The notes under the pieces were generated by a model. That model did not search any database. It saw only the letters and a list, made by a program, of their open reading frames with translations, and was not told where the DNA came from. A stretch of DNA of 64,000 nt from positions 62,001-126,000 of the forward strand of contig CABJBK010000008.1 of the NCBI GenBank assembly GCA_902363825.1, in the 5' to 3' direction. The stretch is from Lachnospiraceae bacterium. GTDB lineage: Bacteria; Bacillota; Clostridia; Lachnospirales; Lachnospiraceae. Shown one piece after another: positions 27,793-35,514 of this stretch. The position numbers and the translations under genes were made by a program. The number at the start of each line of letters is the position of its first letter. Within the stretch, counting starts at the first letter, position 1.

Positions 27793-30484
27793 ATACTTTG
27801 ACCTCCCCTGCCGGTAATGTAAATGTGAATACTGTTCCGTGCGGCAGATTATCTGAAACAGTAAGTTCTCCGCCGTGGGCGTTAATAATGGACTTGCACA
27901 AAGATAATCCAAGTCCTAAACTTCGGCGACTGTCTGCAATTTGATTTGCACCGCTGTAGAACATGTCGAATATCCGTGGCTTTATTTCGTCAGCAATTCC
28001 GTTTCCGTCATCCGATATAGATACGATTGCTTGTTTTCCCCGCTTTTCTGTCCGAATAACAATATGAGAGTTTTTAGGTGTATATTTGATAGCATTATCA
28101 ACAATATTGATGATTGCCTGAACAATAAGCTTTGCATCCATTTTTGCAAGAAGAAATTCTTCTTTGCTTTCAACGGAAATATGATGTTCTTCACTCTTTC
28201 GGTTAATATGATGTAACGCTTCTGTGATCACGTCATCCATCAAATCTTCCGTTATATGGAGATTCAACCGTCCTTCTTCAATCCGGGTTACAGCCAGCAA
28301 GTTTTCTACAAGGTTAATCAGCCACATGGAATCATCATAAATATCCATGTATAGCTGCTTTTTTGTATCATTATCAAAGGAATCTCCGTTGGACAAAAGG
28401 TTGCTAGCATTACCGGAAATGGATGTCAGCGGTGTCCTCAAATCATGTGAAATAGCACGCAACAGGTTCGCTCGCAACTGTTCATTTTTTGCAAGGATAG
28501 CCGCCTCCTGTTTCTCACGGGCATTTTTCTCATTTTCCAAAGCCAGGGCACATTCTCCGAGAATGGACAGTAGAATACTGTTTTCAAATGGATCAAGATG
28601 TATTTCCCCCATCACGATTCCAACAACTCCATATACCATACTGCTGCTGCGAACAGCAAGGTACAGGCATTTTGCATTGGAAAGTGTTCCTGTTGTGGCT
28701 CCGGCACGTTTATTGTTTTTCAATACCCAGCCGGCAACGGCCTTTTCATTTTTGGAAATACACGATTCCAAATTTTCCTCAGTTACAGAAAAAATATGCG
28801 GCGTATCCAACACTTCACCATCAGCTAAATAAAAAACGATATCTTTTCCCAAGAGTTTAATGAGCTGATTTGAAGTTGCAGATACAATTTCATTTTTATC
28901 TTTTGCCTGTTGCAATAGCTGGTTTGTATCAAATAACACTTTGGTACGGTAAGCAGATTGTGCCGCCTGTTTTGCCTGGTTTTTAATCCGTATAGCAAGA
29001 GAACCGGTTAAAAATGCCGCCAAAAACATGATAATAAAGGTAACAGGATAACCCTGATCATACGCCTGCAAGGTAAATTGAGGTTCCGTAAACAGGAAAT
29101 TAAAGACCAAAACACTTACAATCGAGGAAATTAGACTGTATATCTGATGTTTCGTGATGACAGCGGTGACAAGAACGCCTAAAACAAAAACAGTAATGAT
29201 ATTTGCTTCGCCAAATCCGAATTTCTGGAAAATCATTCCGACTAAACTGGATAAAATCAGAATCGAAGTGGATTTTAATGTATCAGTGACAGAGAATACG
29301 ATATGGTTCTTTTTCCTGCCCCCTCTTAACTGATACACTGCCGCATTAGAAAACGTATCCGGAATAATATGCACATCCAGGTTAGGGGCATAATCAATCA
29401 ATTTTTCTGTCAGGGTCGGTTTGCTGAGAAAATGCCGTTTTGTAGCAGAACTACGTCCGATCACAATCTTTGACACACCGGACAAACGGGTGAATTCCGC
29501 AATCTGAAATGGAACATCTTCTCCGTAAACTGTTTCAATTTTTGCCCCAAGTTGCTCAGCAAGACGAATATTTGAACGCAGGCGTTTTACATTTTCCTCG
29601 CTCATCACTGAAAAATCGGAGGTTTCTACAAACAGAGCCGTAAACTCCCCTTTAAAAGCAGAAGCCATTTTTGCGGCTGTACGGATAATTTTCGCATTGG
29701 ATGGAGAAGAAGATAGACATACAAGAATATGTTCATCTGTGTGATAATCTCCATGATTTTTTATGCGGGCATTTTCTGTGAGGATATTCACCCGGTCCGC
29801 ACATCGCCGCAGAGCAATCTCCCGGAGAGCTGTCAAATTTTCAATTGTAAAAAATTTTTCTACCGCCTGTTTTGCCTGTGTCTGTCTGTATACATTTCCT
29901 GTATTCGAACGGTCGATCAAATCCTGTGGTTCAATATCTATTAATTCAACCTGATCTGCATTATCAAACAAAGAATCAGGGATGCGTTCCCGTACAACAA
30001 TTTCCGTAATGGATGCAACTGTATCACAAAGGCTTTCAATATGCTGAACATTGACAGTCGTATAGACATCAATCCCTGCATTCAAAAGTTCCTTAATATC
30101 CTGATACCGTTTTGCATGACGGCATCCTTCGGCATTCGTATGCGCAAGTTCATCTACAAGAATAAGCTGTGGTTTTCTTTTCAGCGCCATGTCAATGTCG
30201 AATTCGTTCAGTATCATACCATTATAGAGAACTTCTCTTGTAGGAAGAACTTCTAAGCCATTCAAAAGAGCTGCTGTCTTGGGGCGTGCGTGGGGTTCTA
30301 TATAACCGGCTACCACGTCAATTCCCTGCTGTTTTTCCATATGAGCCGCTTCTAACATGGCGTAGGTTTTACCCACACCAGCTGCGTATCCGAAAAAGAT
30401 TTTCAAAAGTCCTTTATTACGGTTTTCTTCATCAGCTTGGATTGCCTTTAATAACTGATCCGGATTGTGTCTGCTTTCACCCAT
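27785..30484 (-). CDS. kdpD: KdpD-type osmosensitive K+ sensor histidine kinase
   Basis: The 899-residue protein has the full KdpD layout. The N-terminal KdpD domain has Walker A GYAAGVGKT (32-40). A Usp-like domain (about 250-375) contains S258-S259-S260, exactly 20 residues, then FTALF (281-285). Four membrane segments lie between about 403 and 500, followed by a GAF-like region (about 515-650). The kinase has the phosphoacceptor His680 in SHDLRTPLTSI, N box INIVDNAIKYT, and G boxes DDGNGI and LGLGLSLCK. The SxS-X20-FTAx(Y/F) pattern is the c-di-AMP site described for staphylococcal KdpD, here with Phe in place of Tyr. It is coupled to kdpE; an AAGGAG site precedes the ATG. Confidence 0.93.
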   Translation of the reverse strand: MGESRHNPDQLLKAIQADEENRNKGLLKIFFGYAAGVGKTYAMLEAAHMEKQQGIDVVAGYIEPHARPKTAALLNGLEVLPTREVLYNGMILNEFDIDMALKRKPQLILVDELAHTNAEGCRHAKRYQDIKELLNAGIDVYTTVNVQHIESLCDTVASITEIVVRERIPDSLFDNADQVELIDIEPQDLIDRSNTGNVYRQTQAKQAVEKFFTIENLTALREIALRRCADRVNILTENARIKNHGDYHTDEHILVCLSSSPSNAKIIRTAAKMASAFKGEFTALFVETSDFSVMSEENVKRLRSNIRLAEQLGAKIETVYGEDVPFQIAEFTRLSGVSKIVIGRSSATKRHFLSKPTLTEKLIDYAPNLDVHIIPDTFSNAAVYQLRGGRKKNHIVFSVTDTLKSTSILILSSLVGMIFQKFGFGEANIITVFVLGVLVTAVITKHQIYSLISSIVSVLVFNFLFTEPQFTLQAYDQGYPVTFIIMFLAAFLTGSLAIRIKNQAKQAAQSAYRTKVLFDTNQLLQQAKDKNEIVSATSNQLIKLLGKDIVFYLADGEVLDTPHIFSVTEENLESCISKNEKAVAGWVLKNNKRAGATTGTLSNAKCLYLAVRSSSMVYGVVGIVMGEIHLDPFENSILLSILGECALALENEKNAREKQEAAILAKNEQLRANLLRAISHDLRTPLTSISGNASNLLSNGDSFDNDTKKQLYMDIYDDSMWLINLVENLLAVTRIEEGRLNLHITEDLMDDVITEALHHINRKSEEHHISVESKEEFLLAKMDAKLIVQAIINIVDNAIKYTPKNSHIVIRTEKRGKQAIVSISDDGNGIADEIKPRIFDMFYSGANQIADSRRSLGLGLSLCKSIINAHGGELTVSDNLPHGTVFTFTLPAGEVKVYE

Positions 30485-30553
30485 ACGGTCATCTCCTTGT
30501 ACAAAAACATTATATAGAATAATAAGTAAATTTCAGAAAAGTATTTTAGCACT

Positions 30554-30575
30554 GACATTAAAATCGCATAAAGAT
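30554..30575 (-). promoter_or_regulatory. Candidate KdpE box upstream of kdpD
   Basis: On the minus strand ATCTTTATGCGATTTTAAT (plus GTC) matches the box before trkH at 18 of 22 positions. The core TTTATG-N5-TTAATG resembles the TTTATA-N5-TTTACA direct repeat bound by E. coli KdpE. It lies 70 nt before the kdpD start and coincides with the 3' end of the frameshifted gene upstream. A TATAAT hexamer sits between the box and the start codon. Confidence 0.5.
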
Positions 30576-31098
30576 TATAACACCTTTTCTTCTTTTTTTC
30601 CATTCGGGCGTGTAGCTGAAAGCAGAAAACGGTCCGAAAAACCACGCAATTTTTCGACAAATAGCCCCTTCATACAATTAATGTCCTTTTGCCATATCAC
30701 TCTCGCTGGTTTCTCAATCGTGTTGATGGGATGTACCGCAATGTCTATAGAGCCTGGATTAATGACACTTTGCTTTATTTGAAGGGATAAGGAACAATAC
30801 TCATCTTTCAAAATATCGTTGGAGCTTTCTATGATAAAGCCAAAATCAAGTTTATTATTTCACTTACAGAACCGTAGAACAGGTTCAGCTCATAGTTTGG
30901 GTATTCGCTTGAAAATTGTTCTAATAGATCTGCAATAGAATCTATGATTGCAGGTGTTTCAAATCCAATCCTGAGCTTAGAATCTGAAATAAGTTTTTGG
31001 GATTGATTTTCCTCGAGAAATTTATCCAGCTTTTCCATAAGAAAATAACCATAAATAAATGCTGCCAACACCACTATAAGTAAAACAAAGTCTTTCAT
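30575..31098 (-). pseudogene. Membrane-anchored LysR-substrate-like protein, frameshifted
   Basis: An ATG at 31098 opens a protein with one N-terminal membrane helix (about residues 4-20, FVLLIVVLAAFIYGYF) and then a LysR substrate-binding-like region (KLRIGFETPAIIDSIADLLE, YPNYELNLFYG). This frame stops at 30829. The next frame continues the same fold without interruption (LDFGFIIESSNDILKDEY, INPGSIDIAVHPINT) down to 30575. A shift near 30850 (AACTTGATTTTGG) therefore splits one gene of about 170 residues. It has no DNA-binding domain, so it may be a membrane-tethered ligand sensor linked to trkHA and kdpDE. Its role is unknown, and a sequencing error cannot be excluded. Confidence 0.65.
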
Positions 31099-31119
31099 AT
31101 CACCAACTTCTTTCAAAAA

Positions 31120-31767
31120 TTAAATATGAAAACATTTTTGAATATGTTTCGTCTCCCCAAGAACAAGCATGGTACTGCCCTTTAACAACTGCGTATCGGA
31201 ACTTATTTTCAAATTCATAATATCATTTGTTTTCAGCGCCATAATATTGATGTTATATTTTTTTCGTATATCCAACTGACCGATTGTTTTTCCTATCCAT
31301 TCTCCCGGTATAGATATTTCAAAGATTGCATGTTCTTCATCTAGTTCTATGTAATCGAAAATATGATCCGCACTATAACGGATCGCAACCCAATCGGCAA
31401 GCTGCCTTTCGGGATAAACAATTTCATCTGCGCCGTTTCGTAAAAGAAATTTTGCATGAACATCACGAGCGGCACGAGACACCACCATTCTTGCACCGAG
31501 TTCCTTCAAAAGGGACGTTACTTCCAATGAATTCTGAAAGTTATCTCCGATAGCCACAATACAAACATCAAAATTCTCAACACCAAGCGAACTTAAAAAA
31601 TCCTCATTAGTTGCATCCCCAATCTGAGCGTTGGTTACAAAGGGAAGTACAGCATCAACTCGAGTATCTTCTTTATCTACCGCCATCACCTGATGATGCA
31701 ATTCATCTAATTTTATAGCAATATGCCGTCCGAATCTTCCCAGACCGATAAGTAATATTGATTTCAT
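31120..31767 (-). CDS. trkA: TrkA/KtrA-type regulatory subunit of K+ uptake
   Basis: The 215-residue cytoplasmic protein has an RCK_N Rossmann domain (residues 1-120) with nucleotide motif LIGLGRFGRHIA and the acidic VDKED. An RCK_C domain (about 135-215) follows, with ISIPGEWIGKTIGQLDIRKK. Such subunits gate the TrkH/KtrB channel in response to nucleotides, and in many Gram-positives RCK_C binds c-di-AMP. AAGGAG precedes the ATG. It follows trkH by 13 nt. Confidence 0.93.
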   Translation of the reverse strand: MKSILLIGLGRFGRHIAIKLDELHHQVMAVDKEDTRVDAVLPFVTNAQIGDATNEDFLSSLGVENFDVCIVAIGDNFQNSLEVTSLLKELGARMVVSRAARDVHAKFLLRNGADEIVYPERQLADWVAIRYSADHIFDYIELDEEHAIFEISIPGEWIGKTIGQLDIRKKYNINIMALKTNDIMNLKISSDTQLLKGSTMLVLGETKHIQKCFHI

Positions 31768-31780
31768 TTTTTTATTCTCC

Positions 31781-33121
31781 TTAACCTACTGTAATTTTTT
31801 CCTGAGGATATTTTGAACCGTTAGGCTTTTTTTCAGAAATGGTGGCAAAAACCAAGGTCAATCCTCCCACTCTGCCAAAAAACATCAAGCAAATCAAGAT
31901 TATATGGGAAACAAGCCCCAGGTCAGGAGTTATTCCCAGCGATAACCCTACCGTCCCAATTGCCGACGCCGTCTCAAACAAAGCGGTCATAAGTGGAATA
32001 TCTTCTGTGCTGCTAATTACCATTCCTCCGACAAGGAATAAAACGATATACATCAAAAAAATCGTAGCTGCATTTCTGATAGTGCCATCCGGAATTTGTC
32101 TGCCGAAAAAATGAGTGTGTTCCTTTTTTCTAAATACAGATAATGCCGATGAAACGAGAACTGCAAGAGTCGTCGTTTTCATACCACCTGCAGTGGAACC
32201 GGGCGAGCCACCGATGAGCATCAGTATAATGATAAGCAACTGCCCAACTTCACTGAGTAAAGTCAAATCTGCCGTATTAAATCCTGCAGTTCTCGTCGTA
32301 ACGGATTGAAACAAGGAAACCCATACTCTTTCCTTAAGTGGCACATTTGAAAACTCAAAATAAAAAAAGTAAAGAGCCGGTAAGAATATCAATAATCCTG
32401 TTACCGTAAAAATTACCTTGCTTTGCATTCGGTATTTTTTGAAATGCCATTTATGATTCTTTATATCCTCCCAGGTAAGAAATCCAATACCTCCTGCAAC
32501 AATCAGCACCATAATCACAAGATTTACAATCGGCTGTACAGAATAGGAGGTCAACGAGGAAAAAGGTGTTCTTATACCAATCAGATCAAATCCTGCATTG
32601 CAAAAAGCAGAAATAGAATGGAACAGCGAATACCATATTCCTTTCCAAAACCCAAAGTCCCTGCAAAAAACAGGAGCTAAAAGAGCCGCACCACTGATTT
32701 CGATAAGAATAGTAGTCCGAATAATAAATTTCGTTCTCCGCACAATACCACCCACCGTTGGAGCCGAAATTGCCTCTTGCATGGTACTTCGCTGCATCAA
32801 CCCGATTTTGCGTCCGGAAACAACAGCAATCGCAATAGCAATCGTAATAATTCCCATACCTCCGATTTGAATCAGCAGTAAAATAACTCCTTGGCCAAAT
32901 AAAGACCAGTAGGTTGCCGTATCATTAATAACCAGTCCCGTCACACAAACCGCAGAAGTTGCGGTAAACAAAGCATCCAAAAAGGAGGTACACTGGCCGC
33001 TTTTTGTAGCAATCGGCAGCATCAAAAGCAGACTGCCTAAGAGAATCACGGATAAAAACCCTAAACTAATCACTTGAAATGATGTCATATGTCGATGTCT
33101 TGATCTGTTTGTCTGTTGCAT
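31781..33121 (-). CDS. trkH: TrkH/KtrB-type K+ transporter membrane subunit
   Basis: The 446-residue protein has eight or more membrane helices arranged as four M1-P-M2 repeats. Selectivity-filter segments are visible in FTATSAVCVTGL, ISAFCNAGFDLIG, SVTTRTAGFNTAD and ETASAIGTVGLSLG. It imports potassium with TrkA as gate. A weak GGGGATATAG site precedes the ATG. It is the first gene of the trkH-trkA unit and has a candidate KdpE box about 90 nt upstream. Confidence 0.93.
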   Translation of the reverse strand: MQQTNRSRHRHMTSFQVISLGFLSVILLGSLLLMLPIATKSGQCTSFLDALFTATSAVCVTGLVINDTATYWSLFGQGVILLLIQIGGMGIITIAIAIAVVSGRKIGLMQRSTMQEAISAPTVGGIVRRTKFIIRTTILIEISGAALLAPVFCRDFGFWKGIWYSLFHSISAFCNAGFDLIGIRTPFSSLTSYSVQPIVNLVIMVLIVAGGIGFLTWEDIKNHKWHFKKYRMQSKVIFTVTGLLIFLPALYFFYFEFSNVPLKERVWVSLFQSVTTRTAGFNTADLTLLSEVGQLLIIILMLIGGSPGSTAGGMKTTTLAVLVSSALSVFRKKEHTHFFGRQIPDGTIRNAATIFLMYIVLFLVGGMVISSTEDIPLMTALFETASAIGTVGLSLGITPDLGLVSHIILICLMFFGRVGGLTLVFATISEKKPNGSKYPQEKITVG

Positions 33122-33209
33122 AACTATATCCCCATAATCTTAATTTCTTTTTTATATTGCCTTTATTCTATCTTTATTTGTATTAAATGGGCGTAAGTAA
33201 GTTTGTTTT

Positions 33210-33231
33210 GAAATTAAGATTGTATAAAGAT
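33210..33231 (-). promoter_or_regulatory. Candidate KdpE box upstream of trkH
   Basis: The minus strand reads ATCTTTATACAATCTTAAT (plus TTC), with core TTTATA-N5-TTAATT. It shares 18 of 22 positions with the box before kdpD, and three of the four differences are transitions. The rest of 33122-33272 is AT-rich with no gene. Confidence 0.5.
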
Positions 33232-33272
33232 GAGCAGAAATTAAAATAGGAAAAGTAGATGTGCAAAGTAAA

Positions 33273-33557
33273 TTAAGATATTCTAAAAATACAAATTAGC
33301 AAGCAATATTCATTACGCAATCTATGACGTTCCACATATCCATGATGCTCTAATTCCTTAATTGCAGAACGAACAGAATCAATCCCATCTCTGCTCAGTG
33401 TTGCCAGTCCCTGCATATTGTAATTCCAGTCCTCTGGCAAACTTAACATCAGCGACAATAGACCTTTCGCTTTCAATGTCAGATTCTTATTCTTGAAATG
33501 GTGATTACTCATTACCGTAAAATTCTTAGTTCTCTCTACCCGAAAAATCTGTGCCAT
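33273..33557 (-). pseudogene. Replication-initiator-type HTH protein, C-terminally truncated
   Basis: The first about 80 residues (FRVERTKNFTVMSNHHFKN, LTLKAKGLLSLMLSLPEDW, LATLSRDGIDSVRSAIKELE) match the helix-turn-helix N-terminal domain common in replication/helicase-loader genes of Firmicutes integrative elements. After ELEHHGYVERHR the sequence turns into an unrelated AT-rich tail and stops, so the C-terminal two thirds are missing. The break is near 33300-33320, where the potassium module begins. Its start overlaps the tnpV end by 22 nt. Confidence 0.7.
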
Positions 33558-33832
33558 GCCATCTGATCTGCTGCTTTATCCGGCAGTGGTTCTTTTTCTT
33601 CCAGCTGTTTCAGAATTACCTCTTCCCGTTCTCTGGCTGCCTTATCTACTTCCAGAAGGTGTTCTCCAATTGTATCCTGTAAAAGCATCACCTGATAAGT
33701 TGAATTTCGATGATTCTTCAGATAATCTCTGCGAAGAAAACCATACTTGCCAAGCTGCTCCATCTGCTCACCGGATTTATAGGTGAGATTCGGGATCAGA
33801 TATCCATTTACATTCGTATACGATAATTTCAT
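33536..33832 (-). CDS. tnpV: TnpV-like transposon-encoded protein
   Basis: The 98-residue protein opens MKLSYTNVNGYLIPNL. It continues with LGKYGFLRRDYLKNHRNSTYQVMLLQ and ends in DQMAWHRFF, the layout of TnpV proteins in Clostridia transposons and ICEs, although it ends somewhat early. Function is unknown. The ATG at 33832 has GGAGAG 10 nt upstream; a longer frame begins at 33850. The gene lies 170 nt from the right end of the element. Confidence 0.7.
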   Translation of the reverse strand: MKLSYTNVNGYLIPNLTYKSGEQMEQLGKYGFLRRDYLKNHRNSTYQVMLLQDTIGEHLLEVDKAAREREEVILKQLEEKEPLPDKAADQMAWHRFFG

Positions 33833-33935
33833 TTTATTAGCACTCTCCATTTCTCATCATTTTTTGACCACAAATTTACGACATTTACGACAAATCTGAC
33901 ACTGCTTTACAATACCAGACAAAATGACTGATGCC

Positions 33936-33966
33936 CCGGAAAGCCTGTAAAACAGGCACTTCCAGG
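33936..33966. other. Hairpin near the right end of the element
   Basis: GCCTGT (33943-33948) and ACAGGC (33952-33957) form a perfect stem extended by GGAA/TTCC and CC/GG with small internal loops. It lies in the non-coding strip 33851-34039, between tnpV and the right repeat, next to TTTACGAC repeats (33876-33897). It may be part of the integrase recognition region. Confidence 0.4.
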
Positions 33967-34000
33967 ATACACAAGACAGGACAAAAATCGACTTCCATTA

Positions 34001-34020
34001 TCAAGAGGTGAGTGCTAATT
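34001..34020 (+). repeat. Right copy of the 20-bp direct repeat, containing an orphan half CIRCE
   Basis: The segment ends in GAGTGCTAATT. It carries the spacer and right arm of a CIRCE, but the 9 nt to its left (33992-34000) are unrelated to the TTAGCACTC arm. It matches 26210-26229 at 19/20 and also resembles the hsp20 operator at 40374. It lies 20 nt from the stop of the sodium symporter gene. Confidence 0.5.
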
Positions 34021-34039
34021 TTTTCTTCCTTCCGTCCTT

Positions 34040-35437
34040 CTATTTTATGATCTGGCTGAGCAACCCGGTCGATTGCAGGAACAAAATTGTCATGACAACC
34101 GGCATAATATAGCGGATCATCACGTTATAGAGCTTTTTCCGCCGGAACTTTCCGCCATTTAATTCCATTTCCTCCGCGATCCACGCCGACTTCATCACCC
34201 ATCCGATAAAAATGGAGGACAGCAGCGCGATAAACGGCATCAGGAAACTGTTGCTGATATAATCCATGATATCCAACAGCTGCCCTGTACTTCCGTTCGG
34301 CAGTTTTACCTCCACATAGAACACACTGTATCCAAGTGCGATCACCGCAGTCACGATCAGATAGACCACGGACAGGATCCCCGTTGTCTTTTTCCGCTCG
34401 GAATGGAACAACTCCATACAGTTTGCCGTAATGGATTCGAGAACCGAGATGCAGGACGTCAGTGCCGCGAATGCCGCCAGCGTAAAAAAGAGGATTCCGA
34501 TCATCCTTCCAGCAAATCCCATGCAGAAAAATACCTTCGGCAGAGACACAAACATGAGTCCCGGTCCTGCGGACATGCCTTCCAGTCCGGAAAACACAAA
34601 TACCGCCGGAATGATCATAACACCTGCCAGGAAAGCCACACCGGTATCCATAAGTTCGATCTGTGATACGGATTTATTCAGATCCACATCTTTTTTTACA
34701 TAGGATCCGTAAGTGATCATAATCCCCATGGATACACTTAGCGAAAAGAACAGCTGGCTCATCGCATCCAGTGCGATCTGCAAAAAGCGTTCCAGCGTAA
34801 TGCCGGACAGATCCGGTGTCAGGTAAACGGCAAGTCCCTGCAGTCCGGTCCGCACGGTTCCGTCCTCTAACGTGGTTTTTAATGTCAGTGAAAAGACCGC
34901 GATCCCCACCACCATCAGTAAAAGCACCGGCATAATAAATTTTGAGACACGCTCTATGCCCTTTTCCACGCCGTTATAAACAATAAAAGATGTCAGAAGC
35001 ATAAACGCAATGCTGTACCAAACGGATGACGGCGCGGAAATAAAGTTTGAAAAGCAGTTACTGTCCACCGCCTGTTCCCCGGATCCCAAAAGATAGATCG
35101 TAATATATTTTAAGATCCATCCGCCGATCACGGCATAATAAGTCATGATCAGTATCGGCACTAAAAAGGTCAATACTCCAAGAAACTTCCATTTCTTTCT
35201 CATTGCTTCATATGCGTATATCGCGCTCTTTCCTGTCTTTCGCCCGATCGCGATATCGGTGGTCAGCAGGGTAAACCCGACTGTCAGCACCAGCACCAGA
35301 TAAATGATCAGAAAAAGTCCCCCGCCGTCTTTTGCCGCCAGATACGGAAACCTCCACAGATTTCCTACTCCTACGGCGCTCCCCGCTGCTGCAAAGACAA
35401 ACCCGATCTGTCCGCTGAACCCGTTTTTTTGTTTCAT
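34040..35437 (-). CDS. Neurotransmitter:sodium symporter (NSS) family transporter
   Basis: The 465-residue protein has about eleven or twelve membrane helices. It opens with the NSS signature GFVFAAAGSAVGVGNLWRFPY, which holds the helix 1 unwound sodium and substrate site, and contains LFFSLSVSMGIMITYGSY in helix 6. Members take up amino acids or amines with Na+; the substrate is not evident. A GAGAGGGGA site precedes the ATG. It borders the mobile element at its 3' end and has no clear terminator. Confidence 0.92.
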   Translation of the reverse strand: MKQKNGFSGQIGFVFAAAGSAVGVGNLWRFPYLAAKDGGGLFLIIYLVLVLTVGFTLLTTDIAIGRKTGKSAIYAYEAMRKKWKFLGVLTFLVPILIMTYYAVIGGWILKYITIYLLGSGEQAVDSNCFSNFISAPSSVWYSIAFMLLTSFIVYNGVEKGIERVSKFIMPVLLLMVVGIAVFSLTLKTTLEDGTVRTGLQGLAVYLTPDLSGITLERFLQIALDAMSQLFFSLSVSMGIMITYGSYVKKDVDLNKSVSQIELMDTGVAFLAGVMIIPAVFVFSGLEGMSAGPGLMFVSLPKVFFCMGFAGRMIGILFFTLAAFAALTSCISVLESITANCMELFHSERKKTTGILSVVYLIVTAVIALGYSVFYVEVKLPNGSTGQLLDIMDYISNSFLMPFIALLSSIFIGWVMKSAWIAEEMELNGGKFRRKKLYNVMIRYIMPVVMTILFLQSTGLLSQIIK

Positions 35438-35514
35438 GTCTATTCCCCTCTCCTGTTTCTTTCCCTCTATTATAAGAGTTTTTATACGGGAATGTCGACA
35501 CTTTCGTTAAAATT

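Larger units (their letters stand above)
26210..34020. mobile_element. Decayed integrative element carrying a potassium-uptake module
   Basis: The 7.8-kb block is bounded by a 20-bp direct repeat. It contains a degenerate tyrosine integrase next to the left end, and a C-terminally truncated replication-type HTH gene plus tnpV at the right end. It is visibly more AT-rich than its neighbours. Between these remnants sit trkH, trkA, a frameshifted gene, kdpD and kdpE. Motifs of the form ACCACA / TTTACGAC recur at both ends (26318-26383 and 33866-33897) and could be integrase arm sites. No conjugation genes are present, so it is probably immobile. The boundaries rest on the repeat and gene content, not on an empty-site comparison. 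Confidence 0.65.

Noticed and set aside
27091..30484. kdpFABC potassium ATPase beside kdpDE
   Set aside because: The neighbouring transport genes are TrkH/TrkA type; no KdpA or KdpB motif is present in the window.
33831..33845. TTAGCACTC at the start of tnpV as the missing left half of a CIRCE
   Set aside because: It reads as part of the upstream codons of tnpV and lies 165 nt from the orphan right half; TnpV leaders commonly contain this stretch, so it is probably coincidence.
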